Assembly (NCBI RefSeq): GCF_000784355.1
Contig: NZ_KN360925.1
Coordinates: forward strand, 38,496 to 102,495
Origin: Methanolacinia paynteri
GTDB lineage: Archaea; Halobacteriota; Methanomicrobia; Methanomicrobiales; Methanomicrobiaceae
DNA: 64,000 nt
Direction: 5' to 3'
Shown: piece by piece, positions 26,031 to 35,116 of the stretch
Layout of the letters: every line of letters starts with the position of its first letter
How positions within the stretch are numbered: the stretch's first letter is position 1
Position numbers and translations under genes: made by a program
Notes under the pieces: model-generated
What the model was told of the DNA's origin: nothing
What the model saw: the letters and a program-made list of their open reading frames with translations, nothing else
The model's database searches: none

Positions 26031-26662
26031 CGGAGCTTATACTTGCACTTGACGTGCTGACAAGAGAGGAGGCGGTATATATTGCAGATAAGACGGCACC
26101 TTATCTTGATGCCATCAAGATCGGCTACCCCCTTGTACTCGGTGCGGGAATGAAAATTGTTCATGAGATTGCAGGACTCGGCCTGCCGCTTATCGCGGAC
26201 TTCAAGGTCGCCGATATCCCGAACACGAATAAACTCATCACAGAGCATGCATTCCAGGCAGGGTTCTCGGCCATTATTGCACAGGGATTTACCGGAAGCG
26301 ATTCCGTAGAGGCCTGCGTGGAGACGGCGCACGACTATGGCGGCAGCTGCTACGTGGTGTCGGAGATGAGCCACCCCGGTGCTCTTGAATTCCTCTCGGG
26401 AGAGAATGCAGCCAGGATCGCAAGGATGGGGGTGGAGTGCGGTGCAGACGGGATCATAGCCCCTGCAACACGGCCCGAGAGGGTAAAGGCTCTCAGGGAG
26501 ATAATCGGCAGCAAAAAGATCCTCTCACCCGGCGTTGGAGCACAGGGAGGAGATGCAAAAGAGATTGCGCCGCTTATCGACGGAATGATCGTCGGCCGCT
26601 CGATATACAATGCCGAAGACCCGGCAAAGGCCGCAGAAGAGTATTCCTTCGTACGCCGATGA
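26027..26662 (+). CDS. pyrF: Orotidine 5'-phosphate decarboxylase
   Basis: A 211-residue TIM-barrel enzyme: ILALDVLTREEA at the first strand, the catalytic DFKVADIPNT (D-x-K-x2-D) and the phosphate-binding LSPGVGAQGG followed by GMIVGRSIY. It makes UMP, the last step of de novo pyrimidine synthesis. It overlaps dys by four bases. Length and motifs fit the archaeal type. Confidence 0.95.
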   Translation: MTELILALDVLTREEAVYIADKTAPYLDAIKIGYPLVLGAGMKIVHEIAGLGLPLIADFKVADIPNTNKLITEHAFQAGFSAIIAQGFTGSDSVEACVETAHDYGGSCYVVSEMSHPGALEFLSGENAARIARMGVECGADGIIAPATRPERVKALREIIGSKKILSPGVGAQGGDAKEIAPLIDGMIVGRSIYNAEDPAKAAEEYSFVRR

Positions 26663-26741
26663 TGAGATGACCCGTTCCGATGCGAATAGCAGATGACGAG
26701 CCCTATGAGTCGCCTGAGGCGAAAACGGGAACAATTTTATT

Positions 26742-27005
26742 TTAACCGAAATTTATGCCCCCGGCCCGCTCCATGTTTTCCCTGTAGATTGTAATCAGGC
26801 GGGCTGCCGCATCGTCAAGCAGGTCTGCAGGAACACTGCCGGTCTTTTCAAGCTCTTCTTTCACTCTTTCCAGCAGGAGTTCATCGCTTGAGACTCCGCC
26901 CCTGTAGATCGAATAAAATAAGCTGTCCAGGCCTTCGATCGCGATCTTCTTCCCGTCAATCTCCAGCACAACGGAATTTTTCCCTGAAAAAACGTCTCCT
27001 TCCAT
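26742..27005 (-). CDS. Hypothetical small protein
   Basis: An 87-residue soluble protein of unknown family. A beta-like N-terminus (NSVVLEIDGKKIAIEG) is followed by helices (LLLERVKEELEK, DAAARLITIYRENMERAGG). AGGAAT precedes the ATG at 27005. It stands alone, convergent with pyrF and divergent from the NrdD-like gene. Codon use is like its neighbours. Confidence 0.65.
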   Translation of the reverse strand: MEGDVFSGKNSVVLEIDGKKIAIEGLDSLFYSIYRGGVSSDELLLERVKEELEKTGSVPADLLDDAAARLITIYRENMERAGGINFG

Positions 27006-27217
27006 ATTCCTGACAAAAGTTCCTTGCCCCGCAGGATATTTATTCGTTTGCAGGACAGTCCCGAAATTTTGTGAATGGCATGCAGGGGGCCGGCGCGAAT
27101 GTATACACAGGAATCATTGACATTAATAAACATTTCCGATAATCCGGACTCTATACCAGGCTTAATTTTCGAACCGCATCCAAAAAAGTTATTAACTATC
27201 CATCAAATTCTTAATAC

Positions 27218-27580
27218 ATGATATGGACTGAAGAACAGCTTGAACTTGCAAAGAAATACAAGACCCTTGAAGATATCCCCGAAGAAGAACGCAGGTACAA
27301 ATGCCACACATGCCATATGGTTGTCGAGGAGAGTCCATGCCCCAACTGCGGGGAGACGCACCTCGAGATCATGTGCCCTCTCGATCACTGTGGCTGTTCG
27401 CACGATATTATTGAAAAGATCGAGTACTGCCCTCTCTGCGGCCAGCCGATCTGCCCTGAGTGCGGTTCCCACGACGTCTCGCAGGTCTCCCGCGTAACCG
27501 GCTATCTCGCCGACGTTGCAGGGTGGAACCAGGGCAAACAGCAGGAACTCAAGGACAGATCACGCTATACGGTTGCATGA
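27218..27580 (+). CDS. Stand-alone zinc-ribbon/glycyl-radical domain of anaerobic ribonucleotide reductase type
   Basis: A 120-residue protein with cysteine pairs C29/C32, C41/C44, C71/C74 and C79/C82. Its last 50 residues match the C-terminus of class III ribonucleotide reductase NrdD: a four-cysteine zinc site (CPLCGQPICPECG), then SRVTGYLADVAGWNQGK with the radical-site pattern RVTGY (glycine 95), then QQELKDRSRY. The large catalytic part of NrdD is missing. It could be a separately encoded radical subunit or a regulator. The next gene, cbiZ, overlaps the stop by four bases. Confidence 0.75.
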   Translation: MIWTEEQLELAKKYKTLEDIPEEERRYKCHTCHMVVEESPCPNCGETHLEIMCPLDHCGCSHDIIEKIEYCPLCGQPICPECGSHDVSQVSRVTGYLADVAGWNQGKQQELKDRSRYTVA

Positions 27581-28482
27581 GATTCTTTTATACAAAAAAT
27601 ACTCTTTTTATCCGTGGTAATTTCAGGGCGGCAAGCACCGGAGTTGCAGGCGGCATTTCCGATATCAATACGATAACAAACAGCAGCGTTCCCAAAGACT
27701 TCGAATGCGAAGATCCGGCAGGATATATACACGATATTATAACAGGGAAAGGCTACGAAAATGACGGATTTTTCGGGCTCCTGACTGCTGTAAATATGAA
27801 GGATCTCTGCATATTTTCATGCGGATATATTACGGCGTTCATCACCGCCGGAGTAACCAACCCCAATCCCCAGGGCCCGGGGACGATAAATATCATAATA
27901 CACTCCGCAAAGAGCATGCCCGACAGTGCTATGCTCGAGATGGTAAAGACGGTCACCGAGGCAAAAACAGCCGCTCTTTTCGACATGGGCTACAAATTCA
28001 CCGGGACAACGACCGATGCCGTAATCGTCGCATACGACAGGGACGCAGCCGAATCGGCGGGGATGTACTGCGGCACATTTACAGAACCCGGAATGAAAGC
28101 GTATGAGTGCGTCAGGATGGGTGTGAAGGAGGCAATTCTCAGGAATGAATCGAAGGTCGTCAGGAAGAAGCCGTCTTTTTTCATATACAGCACGATCGGC
28201 GGTGCCCACTGGATGGAATGGTCTCCGGACTCATGCGAATACTACCCGTGTCATTTTAAGGGGCAGGCCTGCGATTTCTGCTACTGCCCGTTTTACCCGT
28301 GCCACGATGAACAATTGGGTGACTGGATCGATTCTGCCTCGGGAAAAAAGGTATGGGCATGCACCAGATGCCTGCTGATCCATCATCCGAAGGTTGCAAA
28401 ATACCTGAAGAAAAACCCGGAGGCAGGCCTGGAAGATTTAAAAGATACTGCAAAAGATTACGGGCTGAAAATCAGGGAATAA
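27577..28482 (+). CDS. cbiZ: Adenosylcobinamide amidohydrolase CbiZ with C-terminal cysteine-rich domain
   Basis: A 301-residue protein. Residues 1-200 match archaeal CbiZ (LFIRGNFRAASTGVAGGI, AGVTNPNPQGPGTINIII, KFTGTTTDAVIVAYDRD), which hydrolyses adenosylcobinamide so that salvaged corrinoids re-enter cobamide synthesis. Residues about 235-285 form a separate cysteine-rich module (YYPCHFKGQACDFCYCPFYP, then VWACTRCLLIHHP), probably metal-binding. The frame is open from 27460, but ATG at 27577 overlaps the stop of the NrdD-like gene (ATGA) and gives the family start. Confidence 0.87.
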   Translation: MRFFYTKNTLFIRGNFRAASTGVAGGISDINTITNSSVPKDFECEDPAGYIHDIITGKGYENDGFFGLLTAVNMKDLCIFSCGYITAFITAGVTNPNPQGPGTINIIIHSAKSMPDSAMLEMVKTVTEAKTAALFDMGYKFTGTTTDAVIVAYDRDAAESAGMYCGTFTEPGMKAYECVRMGVKEAILRNESKVVRKKPSFFIYSTIGGAHWMEWSPDSCEYYPCHFKGQACDFCYCPFYPCHDEQLGDWIDSASGKKVWACTRCLLIHHPKVAKYLKKNPEAGLEDLKDTAKDYGLKIRE

Positions 28483-28526
28483 GAAGATCCCGGATTCATC
28501 CCGAATAACTGTTGATTTTTATCCGA

Positions 28527-28718
28527 CTACTCTTCGATTCCAAGTGCCTCGAGAAGTTCGGGCAGTGGAATACCGTGTCCTTCTGCTGCTTGGCGGATCG
28601 TTTCGCCGCTGGCAAGTGCGCATCCGACGCACCCCATTCCAAAACGCATCAGAATTTCTGCAGCTTTCGGATTTTCCTGCAAAAGTTCGGTTAAAGGACT
28701 ATCTGCTGTTAGTGCCAT
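28527..28718 (-). CDS. DUF1858 domain protein
   Basis: A 63-residue protein matching DUF1858 over its whole length: LTELLQENPKAAEILMRFGM, CVGCALASGETIRQAAEGHG and LPELLEALG. The C-x2-C pair may bind metal or a cluster; the domain occurs alone or attached to hybrid-cluster and ScdA-like proteins. Its function is not established. Convergent with cbiZ. Confidence 0.85.
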   Translation of the reverse strand: MALTADSPLTELLQENPKAAEILMRFGMGCVGCALASGETIRQAAEGHGIPLPELLEALGIEE

Positions 28719-28857
28719 TACCTATTTTATGCCGCTCATTGTTTTTAATAAATACTAATATTGCACAACCGGCATATGCACGTCTCACACTTTCGCAGTG
28801 CAGAGCCGGAGATTAAATATCACCAAAGTACCGATTATTAACTGGAGATGTTTTATT

Positions 28858-30114
28858 ATGGACATAGATCCGCAGATTACAGAAAGAATCTCCCTTATAT
28901 TCAAGGAAAAAGGCGTTCTCCTTGAGAACGACAAGATCGAATCGAAGCTGAAACTCCTGACCGCCGACTTCGGCATAGCACCTGAAGAGGCCGAAAAGAT
29001 GGTGACGAGCGAACTCCTGCGTGAATACGGACTTAACGGCCCCTCGCAGCAGTCACCTTCCGCCCAGCAGCAGGCTGTACCGATCGCTGGTGTTTCGCCC
29101 GGCGACTGGGTGACCGTCGAAGGAAAGATAGTCTCACTCTCCTCTCCACAGTCCGAGGTAATCGCACAGAGCGGAATCCTCTCCGATGAATCAGGAGCTA
29201 TCAGGTTTATCGTCTGGGCCAAATCCAATGCACCGCTGCTTGAAGAGCGCAAGTGGTACAGGTTCGAATCGGCAACTGTGGACGAGTACAGGGGTGCACC
29301 CAGCATGAAGATCCACTCCGGAACGACGATTACACCCATCGAGATGGAGAAGACATTCATGCCTTCGCCTGTTCCGATCTCAGCGCTGAAACCCGGTGTA
29401 TCGACTATAAGAGCAAAGGTGATGCAGGACTGGGAGCCGCGTCACGAGAGGATGTTCCAGTCGGGACTGCTCGGCGACGAATCGGGCACTGTAAGATTCG
29501 TAACCTGGAAAGACGATACCAATGTCCGCCTCGAAGCAGGAAAGGTCTACAATATCTATTATGCCGGTGTCGACGAATTCCAGGGAAGGCTCTCCATGAA
29601 CCTGACGGGGGCTATGATCCTGGAAGACGAAGGAGCCGATATCGAGGTTGCTTCCGGCGATACGAAGATCTCGGGTGCTTTCGTGCATATGGGGGGGGGT
29701 ACGGGCCTTATCAAGCGCTGCAAGGTTGAAGGGTGCAACAGGGCCTTATCCAGGCAGAATTACTGCCCGGTGCACGAGATCCAGAACGACTTCCGCTATG
29801 ATCTCAGGATAACCGGTGTCGTCGACAACGGACAGAAGGCAACCAATGTCCTTGTCCAGAGGCAGGAAGCCGAGAAACTCACCGGGATCTCCCTTGAAGC
29901 GGCTATCGAGACGGCCGAGAACAACCCGCTCGGATTCGACGATGTAATAATGAAGATGCAGGAAGCTCTTTTAGGCAGGTATGTCGAGTGCAAAGGGAGC
30001 GATATAGACGGAACTCTGCTTGTTAAGAGCTGCTCCCTTGTGAAGTACGACTCAACCCGCCATGCGGATCTGATCAACAGGGCTTCGGTACTGCCTGAAG
30101 GAGGTGAGCAGTAA
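28858..30114 (+). CDS. rpa: Replication protein A, large OB-fold subunit with zinc finger
   Basis: A 418-residue single-stranded DNA-binding protein. After a helical N-terminus come OB-fold domains at about 80-165 and 175-255 (both with SGxLxDExGxxRFxxW) and a third containing the zinc finger CKVEGC-x9-CPVH (C288, C293, C303, H306). This is the euryarchaeal RPA layout. GGAGATG at 28843-28849 supports the ATG at 28858; the frame begins at 28798. A nine-G run lies at 29691-29699. The stop overlaps the next start (TAATG). Confidence 0.93.
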   Translation: MDIDPQITERISLIFKEKGVLLENDKIESKLKLLTADFGIAPEEAEKMVTSELLREYGLNGPSQQSPSAQQQAVPIAGVSPGDWVTVEGKIVSLSSPQSEVIAQSGILSDESGAIRFIVWAKSNAPLLEERKWYRFESATVDEYRGAPSMKIHSGTTITPIEMEKTFMPSPVPISALKPGVSTIRAKVMQDWEPRHERMFQSGLLGDESGTVRFVTWKDDTNVRLEAGKVYNIYYAGVDEFQGRLSMNLTGAMILEDEGADIEVASGDTKISGAFVHMGGGTGLIKRCKVEGCNRALSRQNYCPVHEIQNDFRYDLRITGVVDNGQKATNVLVQRQEAEKLTGISLEAAIETAENNPLGFDDVIMKMQEALLGRYVECKGSDIDGTLLVKSCSLVKYDSTRHADLINRASVLPEGGEQ

Positions 30115-30698
30115 TGAGCAAAGGAGGATTTTCAAGACCTGCAGGAAGTTTTGTCCGCGAACCTGCGATCAGGGTATTCTCAACCGAACTGAGGGAATCA
30201 AGACTACAGTTCAGGGACGGAGAGGATGAAAAAAGCCCGAGCTTCATTCTTCTCCCAACGGGAGAGAGATGCAACAGGATATTCATCTGCGGGGAAGTAA
30301 CCCAGAAGGAGAAGCGGGGCGACCAGAACACGTTTTATACCGCAAGACTCCGCGACCCGGCAGGGCTTTTCTTCCTGAACGCCGGCAGCTACCAGCAGGA
30401 AGCCATGCAGCAGATGGCGAAGATCAACCAGGGCGACTTCGCTGCAGTCGTAGGAAAACCGGGAATCAGGGAGACTCCGGACGGATCGATCTTTGTCACA
30501 GTCAGGGTAGAAACAATTACCCGGATCGATAAGGACACCTATCTCACGTGGATCGACGATGCGGCCGAACAGACGCTTGACCGGCTGGAGAGGTTCGGCA
30601 GCACGGACGACTCCATGAAGGCTTCGGAGTTCTATAATACGTCAACCGAACACTATAGGCGAATAGTTTACGAATCGCTTGTTGCAGCCGATATCTAA
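30114..30698 (+). CDS. RPA-associated OB-fold protein (COG3390 type)
   Basis: A 194-residue partner of RPA, starting within the stop of rpa. Motifs: FSRPAGSFVREPAIRVFSTEL at the N-terminus, then an OB fold (RIFICGEVTQKEKRG, FFLNAGSYQQEAM) and a C-terminal helix region. In haloarchaea genes of this type are co-transcribed with rpa and their products form complexes with it, so a role in ssDNA binding and repair is expected. Confidence 0.9.
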   Translation: MSKGGFSRPAGSFVREPAIRVFSTELRESRLQFRDGEDEKSPSFILLPTGERCNRIFICGEVTQKEKRGDQNTFYTARLRDPAGLFFLNAGSYQQEAMQQMAKINQGDFAAVVGKPGIRETPDGSIFVTVRVETITRIDKDTYLTWIDDAAEQTLDRLERFGSTDDSMKASEFYNTSTEHYRRIVYESLVAADI

Positions 30699-30860
30699 GC
30701 CGGCACACACGCCCAGGAATTCCCGGCAAATCAAATCAATTTTTATAATGCCCTGCATCTTATATTTAACCAGTATACTGTTGTTTGCGGCACGGAATCA
30801 GTACAGAACTTGATCCCTCCCCAATAACGGCAATAATTACAGGGAGTACTGAACGGATAT

Positions 30861-31310
30861 ATGGCTTCAAACCGGGAGATGGAAAAGAAGATCAAGGCCC
30901 TTGCAGACTACCTCAGGGTGAACCCGGACAAGATCACGCCATCAAAGGGGACATTATATTCATTCAGGGCGTTCTACTACGGCCCTAACAGGGCATACCT
31001 GGTGCTTACGGAGATCGAAGCCAATGTTGCCGCCAGGAGGGCGATAATGAACAGGCTCTGGGTAATAGCACTTGAATCCGTCTTCAACTATTTCGATATA
31101 GGGTGCTACCCCGCAGACGCCCTCGAAAAGCTCTCGCATGACGATATCAGGAAGATTAACGCCGGTCTCGAAACCCTGTTCGAGAAGACATGCGGCATCG
31201 AGATCCTCGCCGAGAAGATGTTATCACTCGGGAACAGGGCAAACATACTCGCAGATTACGACCAGAAAGAAAGTACTCATGGCGATTATTTAATTTACAG
31301 GCTTTTCTAA
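30861..31310 (+). CDS. Hypothetical protein
   Basis: A 149-residue soluble protein of unknown family; helix-rich, with repeated lysine and leucine heptads (MEKKIKALADYLRVNPDK and YPADALEKLSHDDIRKIN). No motif recognised. It starts 162 bp after the RPA partner gene on the same strand, with an AT-rich promoter-like area between, so it is probably transcribed on its own. Confidence 0.75.
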   Translation: MASNREMEKKIKALADYLRVNPDKITPSKGTLYSFRAFYYGPNRAYLVLTEIEANVAARRAIMNRLWVIALESVFNYFDIGCYPADALEKLSHDDIRKINAGLETLFEKTCGIEILAEKMLSLGNRANILADYDQKESTHGDYLIYRLF

Positions 31311-31474
31311 TCAAAATATGACTTTAATTAAATGATTAGAACTCCCCGGGTTATTTGAAATGCGTTAACAACAGGCAAAAAAAAGATCATTCAGCATTTA
31401 TAAATATATAGAAAAAATAGATCCAATAGTATCTAGTCAAAATTAATTTTCATCAATTTTCCCTGAGGTGGCTT

Positions 31475-33487
31475 ATGGAGCTAAAAGATATCATTAAAGT
31501 ATTGAAACTTGCAATCGAAGGCGACCATTCGGTCCGGATCGATTCGGATGCCTGCAAAGATCCCGAATTAAAAGAGCTTTCCGATACGATCAACACGGCC
31601 ATAGAATTTCTTGTGGACTGTAAAAATACGACCGACAGCGTCCAGATGATGATCGCGCAAAATCCCATCCCAATTGTCATCGTAGACAGCAGTTTCAATA
31701 TCGTGGATGTGAACAAATCGTATGCAGACCTTCTCGGAGTTACACTTCCTGAGGCTCTTTCAGGCGATAAAAATCTGTATAAAGCGAAAACATTGAGGGG
31801 GGAAGGAGCAGGCGAACTGTTCTCCATGAGGAAGAAGACAGAATGCGAACTTGAGATGACCCTGAGATCGGGTACTGTCAAATACGTCGTGCAGAAGGGG
31901 GTTCCGCTCGTCGATGAGAGCAATAACGTAAACATCGGAATGTTCGTGTTCCTCGACATCACAAGGGAACGCGAAGAAGAGAGAGAGATCGCAAAGGACC
32001 TGAAAAAGATCGAAGCTCTCCAGGAGCGTTCCGAGACGATCGTCCAGCAGAACCCGATGCCTATCCTTCTCTGCGACAAAGAGATGAATATCAGAGTTGT
32101 AAACCCGGCATATTCCGATCTCTCAGGCATACCAATAAGCAGACTCATAAAAATGTCGCTCAGGGATTTTAAGGTCCTGGAGCAGAAGGGCGAAGGGATA
32201 AAGAATGTCTTCGAGACAAGAAGGAGATGTTTCGGGGAGGTCAGAGTAGAATTCCCCACAGGAGTAAAGACCCTGGAGCAGTACGGAATTCCGATATTCA
32301 ACGCAGACGGAGATATTTCAAACCTCCTGATAGTATATAACGATATAACCGCGATCAGGGAGAAGGAAGCCGAAGTTCTCAGGCTGATGGAAGAACAGAA
32401 AGAAAAGGCTGAATCCCTCGAACTGAGCACAAACGATATAGAAAAGGGCCTGAAGGCGATGAGCGACGGTGATTTCACCGTTACCGTGAAACACAGGGAG
32501 AACGACCTGCTCAAACAGCTCAAAGACAATTACAACAAAGCGATAAACGAGAGCAGAACCATCTTCGGAGATGCGATTAAGGCGATGATAGAGGTCGAGT
32601 CGTATATGAGCGACGCGAACCACAGTACCGGAGAGGTCGCAAAGGCGTCCGAACAGGTTGCAATAAATGGACAGAAAGCCGCCGAGCTCACACGCAACCT
32701 GTTGCGCGCAATGGAGGAGATCAACAAGGAGATCTCGGACATGTCAGCATCCAACGAAGAGATTGCAAGCACATCGCAGGAGGTTTTGGACCAGTCGGGC
32801 AGGGTCTCCGAGATGGGCAGGGAAGCAGAGGAGCTCGGGCGCAACGCGACATCCAAGATGGAAGTCGTAATGGGCATCACGAATAAAAGCGTCGACGAGA
32901 TCGAAGGCCTCAACAACCAGCTAAAGGAGATCAATAATGTCGTCAGGCTTATCACAGAGATCACGAACCAGATCAATATGCTCGCACTCAATGCCGCAAT
33001 AGAGGCTGCAAGAGCAGGCGAACACGGGAGAGGCTTTGCGGTCGTCGCCGGAGAGGTCAAAAATCTTGCAAGCGATGCAAGAGAGGCGACTGCCCAGATC
33101 GACAGCGTTATAGAGAAGATCCAGAAGGCAAGCCTCGGAACGGTCGAATCGATAAAATCGGCCAATACCGAGGTCACGTCAGGTGCAGAGAGCGTAAACG
33201 CAACAATCCGGGCTTTAAACAATATCGTAGAAGGCGCCGAGCGTGTTACAATGGATATGGGCGAGATTGCACGGGCAATCGAGGACCAGGCCAATATCGC
33301 CAACAAGATCGTCGGCCAGACCGACAAGAGCACGGTGCTTGCCGGGGATGTCCAGAACGAGATCGACGAGCTTGCAGCACTCTCCGAGGAGACAAGCGCC
33401 TCCGTGCAGGAGATTGCCAGCGCTGTGGACGAGGTTACAGGTCTTGCAAAACAAATAAAGGAAACAATAAGTCAGTTAAAGGTCTGA
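31475..33487 (+). CDS. Soluble methyl-accepting chemotaxis transducer with two PAS domains
   Basis: A 670-residue transducer without membrane spans. Two PAS domains (about 60-170, with QNPIPIVIVDSSFNIVDVN, and 190-305, with QNPMPILLCDKEMNIRVVN) are followed by a HAMP-like helix pair and the MCP signalling domain whose tip is intact (ALNAAIEAARAGEHGRGFAV). PAS may sense redox state or a small ligand inside the cell. The cheW gene follows after 24 bp. The kinase CheA is not in the window. Confidence 0.93.
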   Translation: MELKDIIKVLKLAIEGDHSVRIDSDACKDPELKELSDTINTAIEFLVDCKNTTDSVQMMIAQNPIPIVIVDSSFNIVDVNKSYADLLGVTLPEALSGDKNLYKAKTLRGEGAGELFSMRKKTECELEMTLRSGTVKYVVQKGVPLVDESNNVNIGMFVFLDITREREEEREIAKDLKKIEALQERSETIVQQNPMPILLCDKEMNIRVVNPAYSDLSGIPISRLIKMSLRDFKVLEQKGEGIKNVFETRRRCFGEVRVEFPTGVKTLEQYGIPIFNADGDISNLLIVYNDITAIREKEAEVLRLMEEQKEKAESLELSTNDIEKGLKAMSDGDFTVTVKHRENDLLKQLKDNYNKAINESRTIFGDAIKAMIEVESYMSDANHSTGEVAKASEQVAINGQKAAELTRNLLRAMEEINKEISDMSASNEEIASTSQEVLDQSGRVSEMGREAEELGRNATSKMEVVMGITNKSVDEIEGLNNQLKEINNVVRLITEITNQINMLALNAAIEAARAGEHGRGFAVVAGEVKNLASDAREATAQIDSVIEKIQKASLGTVESIKSANTEVTSGAESVNATIRALNNIVEGAERVTMDMGEIARAIEDQANIANKIVGQTDKSTVLAGDVQNEIDELAALSEETSASVQEIASAVDEVTGLAKQIKETISQLKV

Positions 33488-33511
33488 TAATATTCCACAG
33501 GAGAGAGATCA

Positions 33512-34003
33512 ATGACAGTCATTGATATCGTTGAGTTCGAGATCAACAACGAGCGTTATGCACTCGATATCGGCCTTACAAGAGAGATCGTTGAGATGAT
33601 ACCGATAACCCCGGTACCTAGGGCGCCACCGTACATCGCAGGGATAATCAATCTCCGCGGTGAGATTACAAACATCATCAATCTCAACAATATCCTGGGC
33701 CTGCCTGAAAAAAGTGCTGAGGATATAGAGGAGCATAAGATAATCGTTCTTGTTCCTGAAGCCGCCGAAGGATCGATCGTCGGAATCATCGTCGATGCGG
33801 TTCATTCGGTCCTCCAGATCCCTGAGAAGAATATTGAAAAGGTCAGCGGCGGCCTCTCGAGCGAGGCCTATGTAAAGGGAATAATCAAAATCGAGGACAA
33901 GGACACCGAGAACATGGATACGGAGAAGGGAAGACAGAAAAGGCTGATAATCTGGCTGGATATCAGCCAGCTCCTCCAGGATCTTCTGGCTTCAGCCAGG
34001 TAG
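33512..34003 (+). CDS. cheW: Chemotaxis coupling protein CheW
   Basis: A 163-residue CheW: IVEFEINNERYALDIG, the signature VPRAPPYIAGIINLRGE and IVDAVHSVLQIPE. It links receptors to CheA. A GGAGAG ribosome site stands before the ATG. It is co-transcribed with the soluble transducer and probably dedicated to it. The last 12 bases overlap the convergent antiporter gene. Confidence 0.94.
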   Translation: MTVIDIVEFEINNERYALDIGLTREIVEMIPITPVPRAPPYIAGIINLRGEITNIINLNNILGLPEKSAEDIEEHKIIVLVPEAAEGSIVGIIVDAVHSVLQIPEKNIEKVSGGLSSEAYVKGIIKIEDKDTENMDTEKGRQKRLIIWLDISQLLQDLLASAR

Positions 34004-35116
34004 ACGGCCTTTAACGCTCTTTTTTCTCACATATCTTTTTATTTTATCTGAATATTTACCCGTCAGGCCCCCTATGGTCGATGTAATAAGAACCATAACA
34101 GCTATTGTTCCCAGAACCAGGGGTGATCCGTATGTCGCAATGGCAAGAGAAAATTCTCCCCTTGCCGTAGTCTCCGACCAGATCTCTATTCCGGAGAGGT
34201 AGTTTCCGTGCGTCGCCTTTCCAATGACAAGCGATGAAATCAGCTTTGTCGTGACCGCCGCAAGCGAAAGGAGGATCACGGAGACCACCGGAAATCCGGA
34301 TGACAGGTCAACGGAGATTCCGAAGAAGACGAAGAATATTACAAGGAATATATCCCTGAAAGGTCTTGCATGCTTTTCGAGTATCTCGGGCTTTGTAACC
34401 GACATCGCTGAGCCGAGGGCTATTGCAACCAGGGTTGAAGGGATATCGAGGGCAATGGCTACTCCGCCTGCAGCCAGCACAATGGAGAATGTGAACAGCA
34501 GCCCGAGATCCTCGTACCTCTCAAGAAATGCCCTGACAGTCTTCCTGAATAAGTAGCAAAGGGCAAAAAATCCGGCTATCAGCACCGCAGCGGTTGCTAT
34601 TACGGCTGCCGGGGATTTGCTTCCCGAAGACAATGCCACAATGATCAGAAGAAGCATAATATCCTCAAAGACCATTATCCAGAGGATCGTCTCCGATTCC
34701 GGAGCCGCAAGCTTCCTGTTCTCAATGAGTGAGGCGACGGCCATAGCCGAACTGCTTATGTAAAAGGCGCAGGCGATGACGACCGCATCCATTACATCAA
34801 ATCCCACGACGATTGCTACCGCATACCCAGTGAGGATGTTTATCGCGAGATCGACCGTTCCCGAAAGAAGAAATGAACGGCCCTGGCCGTATATCTCCCC
34901 GGGCTTCAGCTCAAGGCCCATCGTAAATAGGAGGAACAGCAGCCCGGCCTCGGCCAGGAAGTCGGAGACATCGCTCTCCCCGACTATTCCGAGACCTCCC
35001 GCCCCGAGCAGCAGACCTGCGAACATGTACGCGGGGATGGGAGGGAATCTCACCTTCTTCGATACCCATGCAAGGATAAGGCAGACGAGGAGGGCTAATG
35101 CAATTCCTTCAAACAT
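33992..35116 (-). CDS. CPA2-family K+(Na+)/H+ antiporter, membrane subunit
   Basis: A 374-residue protein with about 11-12 spans, matching the Kef/NapA-like CPA2 family (FPPIPAYMFAGLLLGAGGLG, LFLLFTMGLELKPGEI, and GNYLSGIEIWSETTARGEFS near the end). The preceding gene on the same strand encodes a TrkA-C type regulatory protein and overlaps this start by one base (TAATG), the arrangement of the KhtT-KhtU potassium/proton antiporter. Role: cation efflux and pH balance (inference). Confidence 0.9.
   Translation of the reverse strand: MFEGIALALLVCLILAWVSKKVRFPPIPAYMFAGLLLGAGGLGIVGESDVSDFLAEAGLLFLLFTMGLELKPGEIYGQGRSFLLSGTVDLAINILTGYAVAIVVGFDVMDAVVIACAFYISSSAMAVASLIENRKLAAPESETILWIMVFEDIMLLLIIVALSSGSKSPAAVIATAAVLIAGFFALCYLFRKTVRAFLERYEDLGLLFTFSIVLAAGGVAIALDIPSTLVAIALGSAMSVTKPEILEKHARPFRDIFLVIFFVFFGISVDLSSGFPVVSVILLSLAAVTTKLISSLVIGKATHGNYLSGIEIWSETTARGEFSLAIATYGSPLVLGTIAVMVLITSTIGGLTGKYSDKIKRYVRKKSVKGRLPG

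Noticed and set aside
29253-29729. 158-codon plus-strand frame inside the RPA gene
   Set aside because: Out-of-frame shadow of the OB-fold domains.
31453-32529. 358-codon minus-strand frame opposite the chemoreceptor
   Set aside because: Ser/Ile/Phe-rich shadow of the PAS and HAMP regions of a clear transducer gene.
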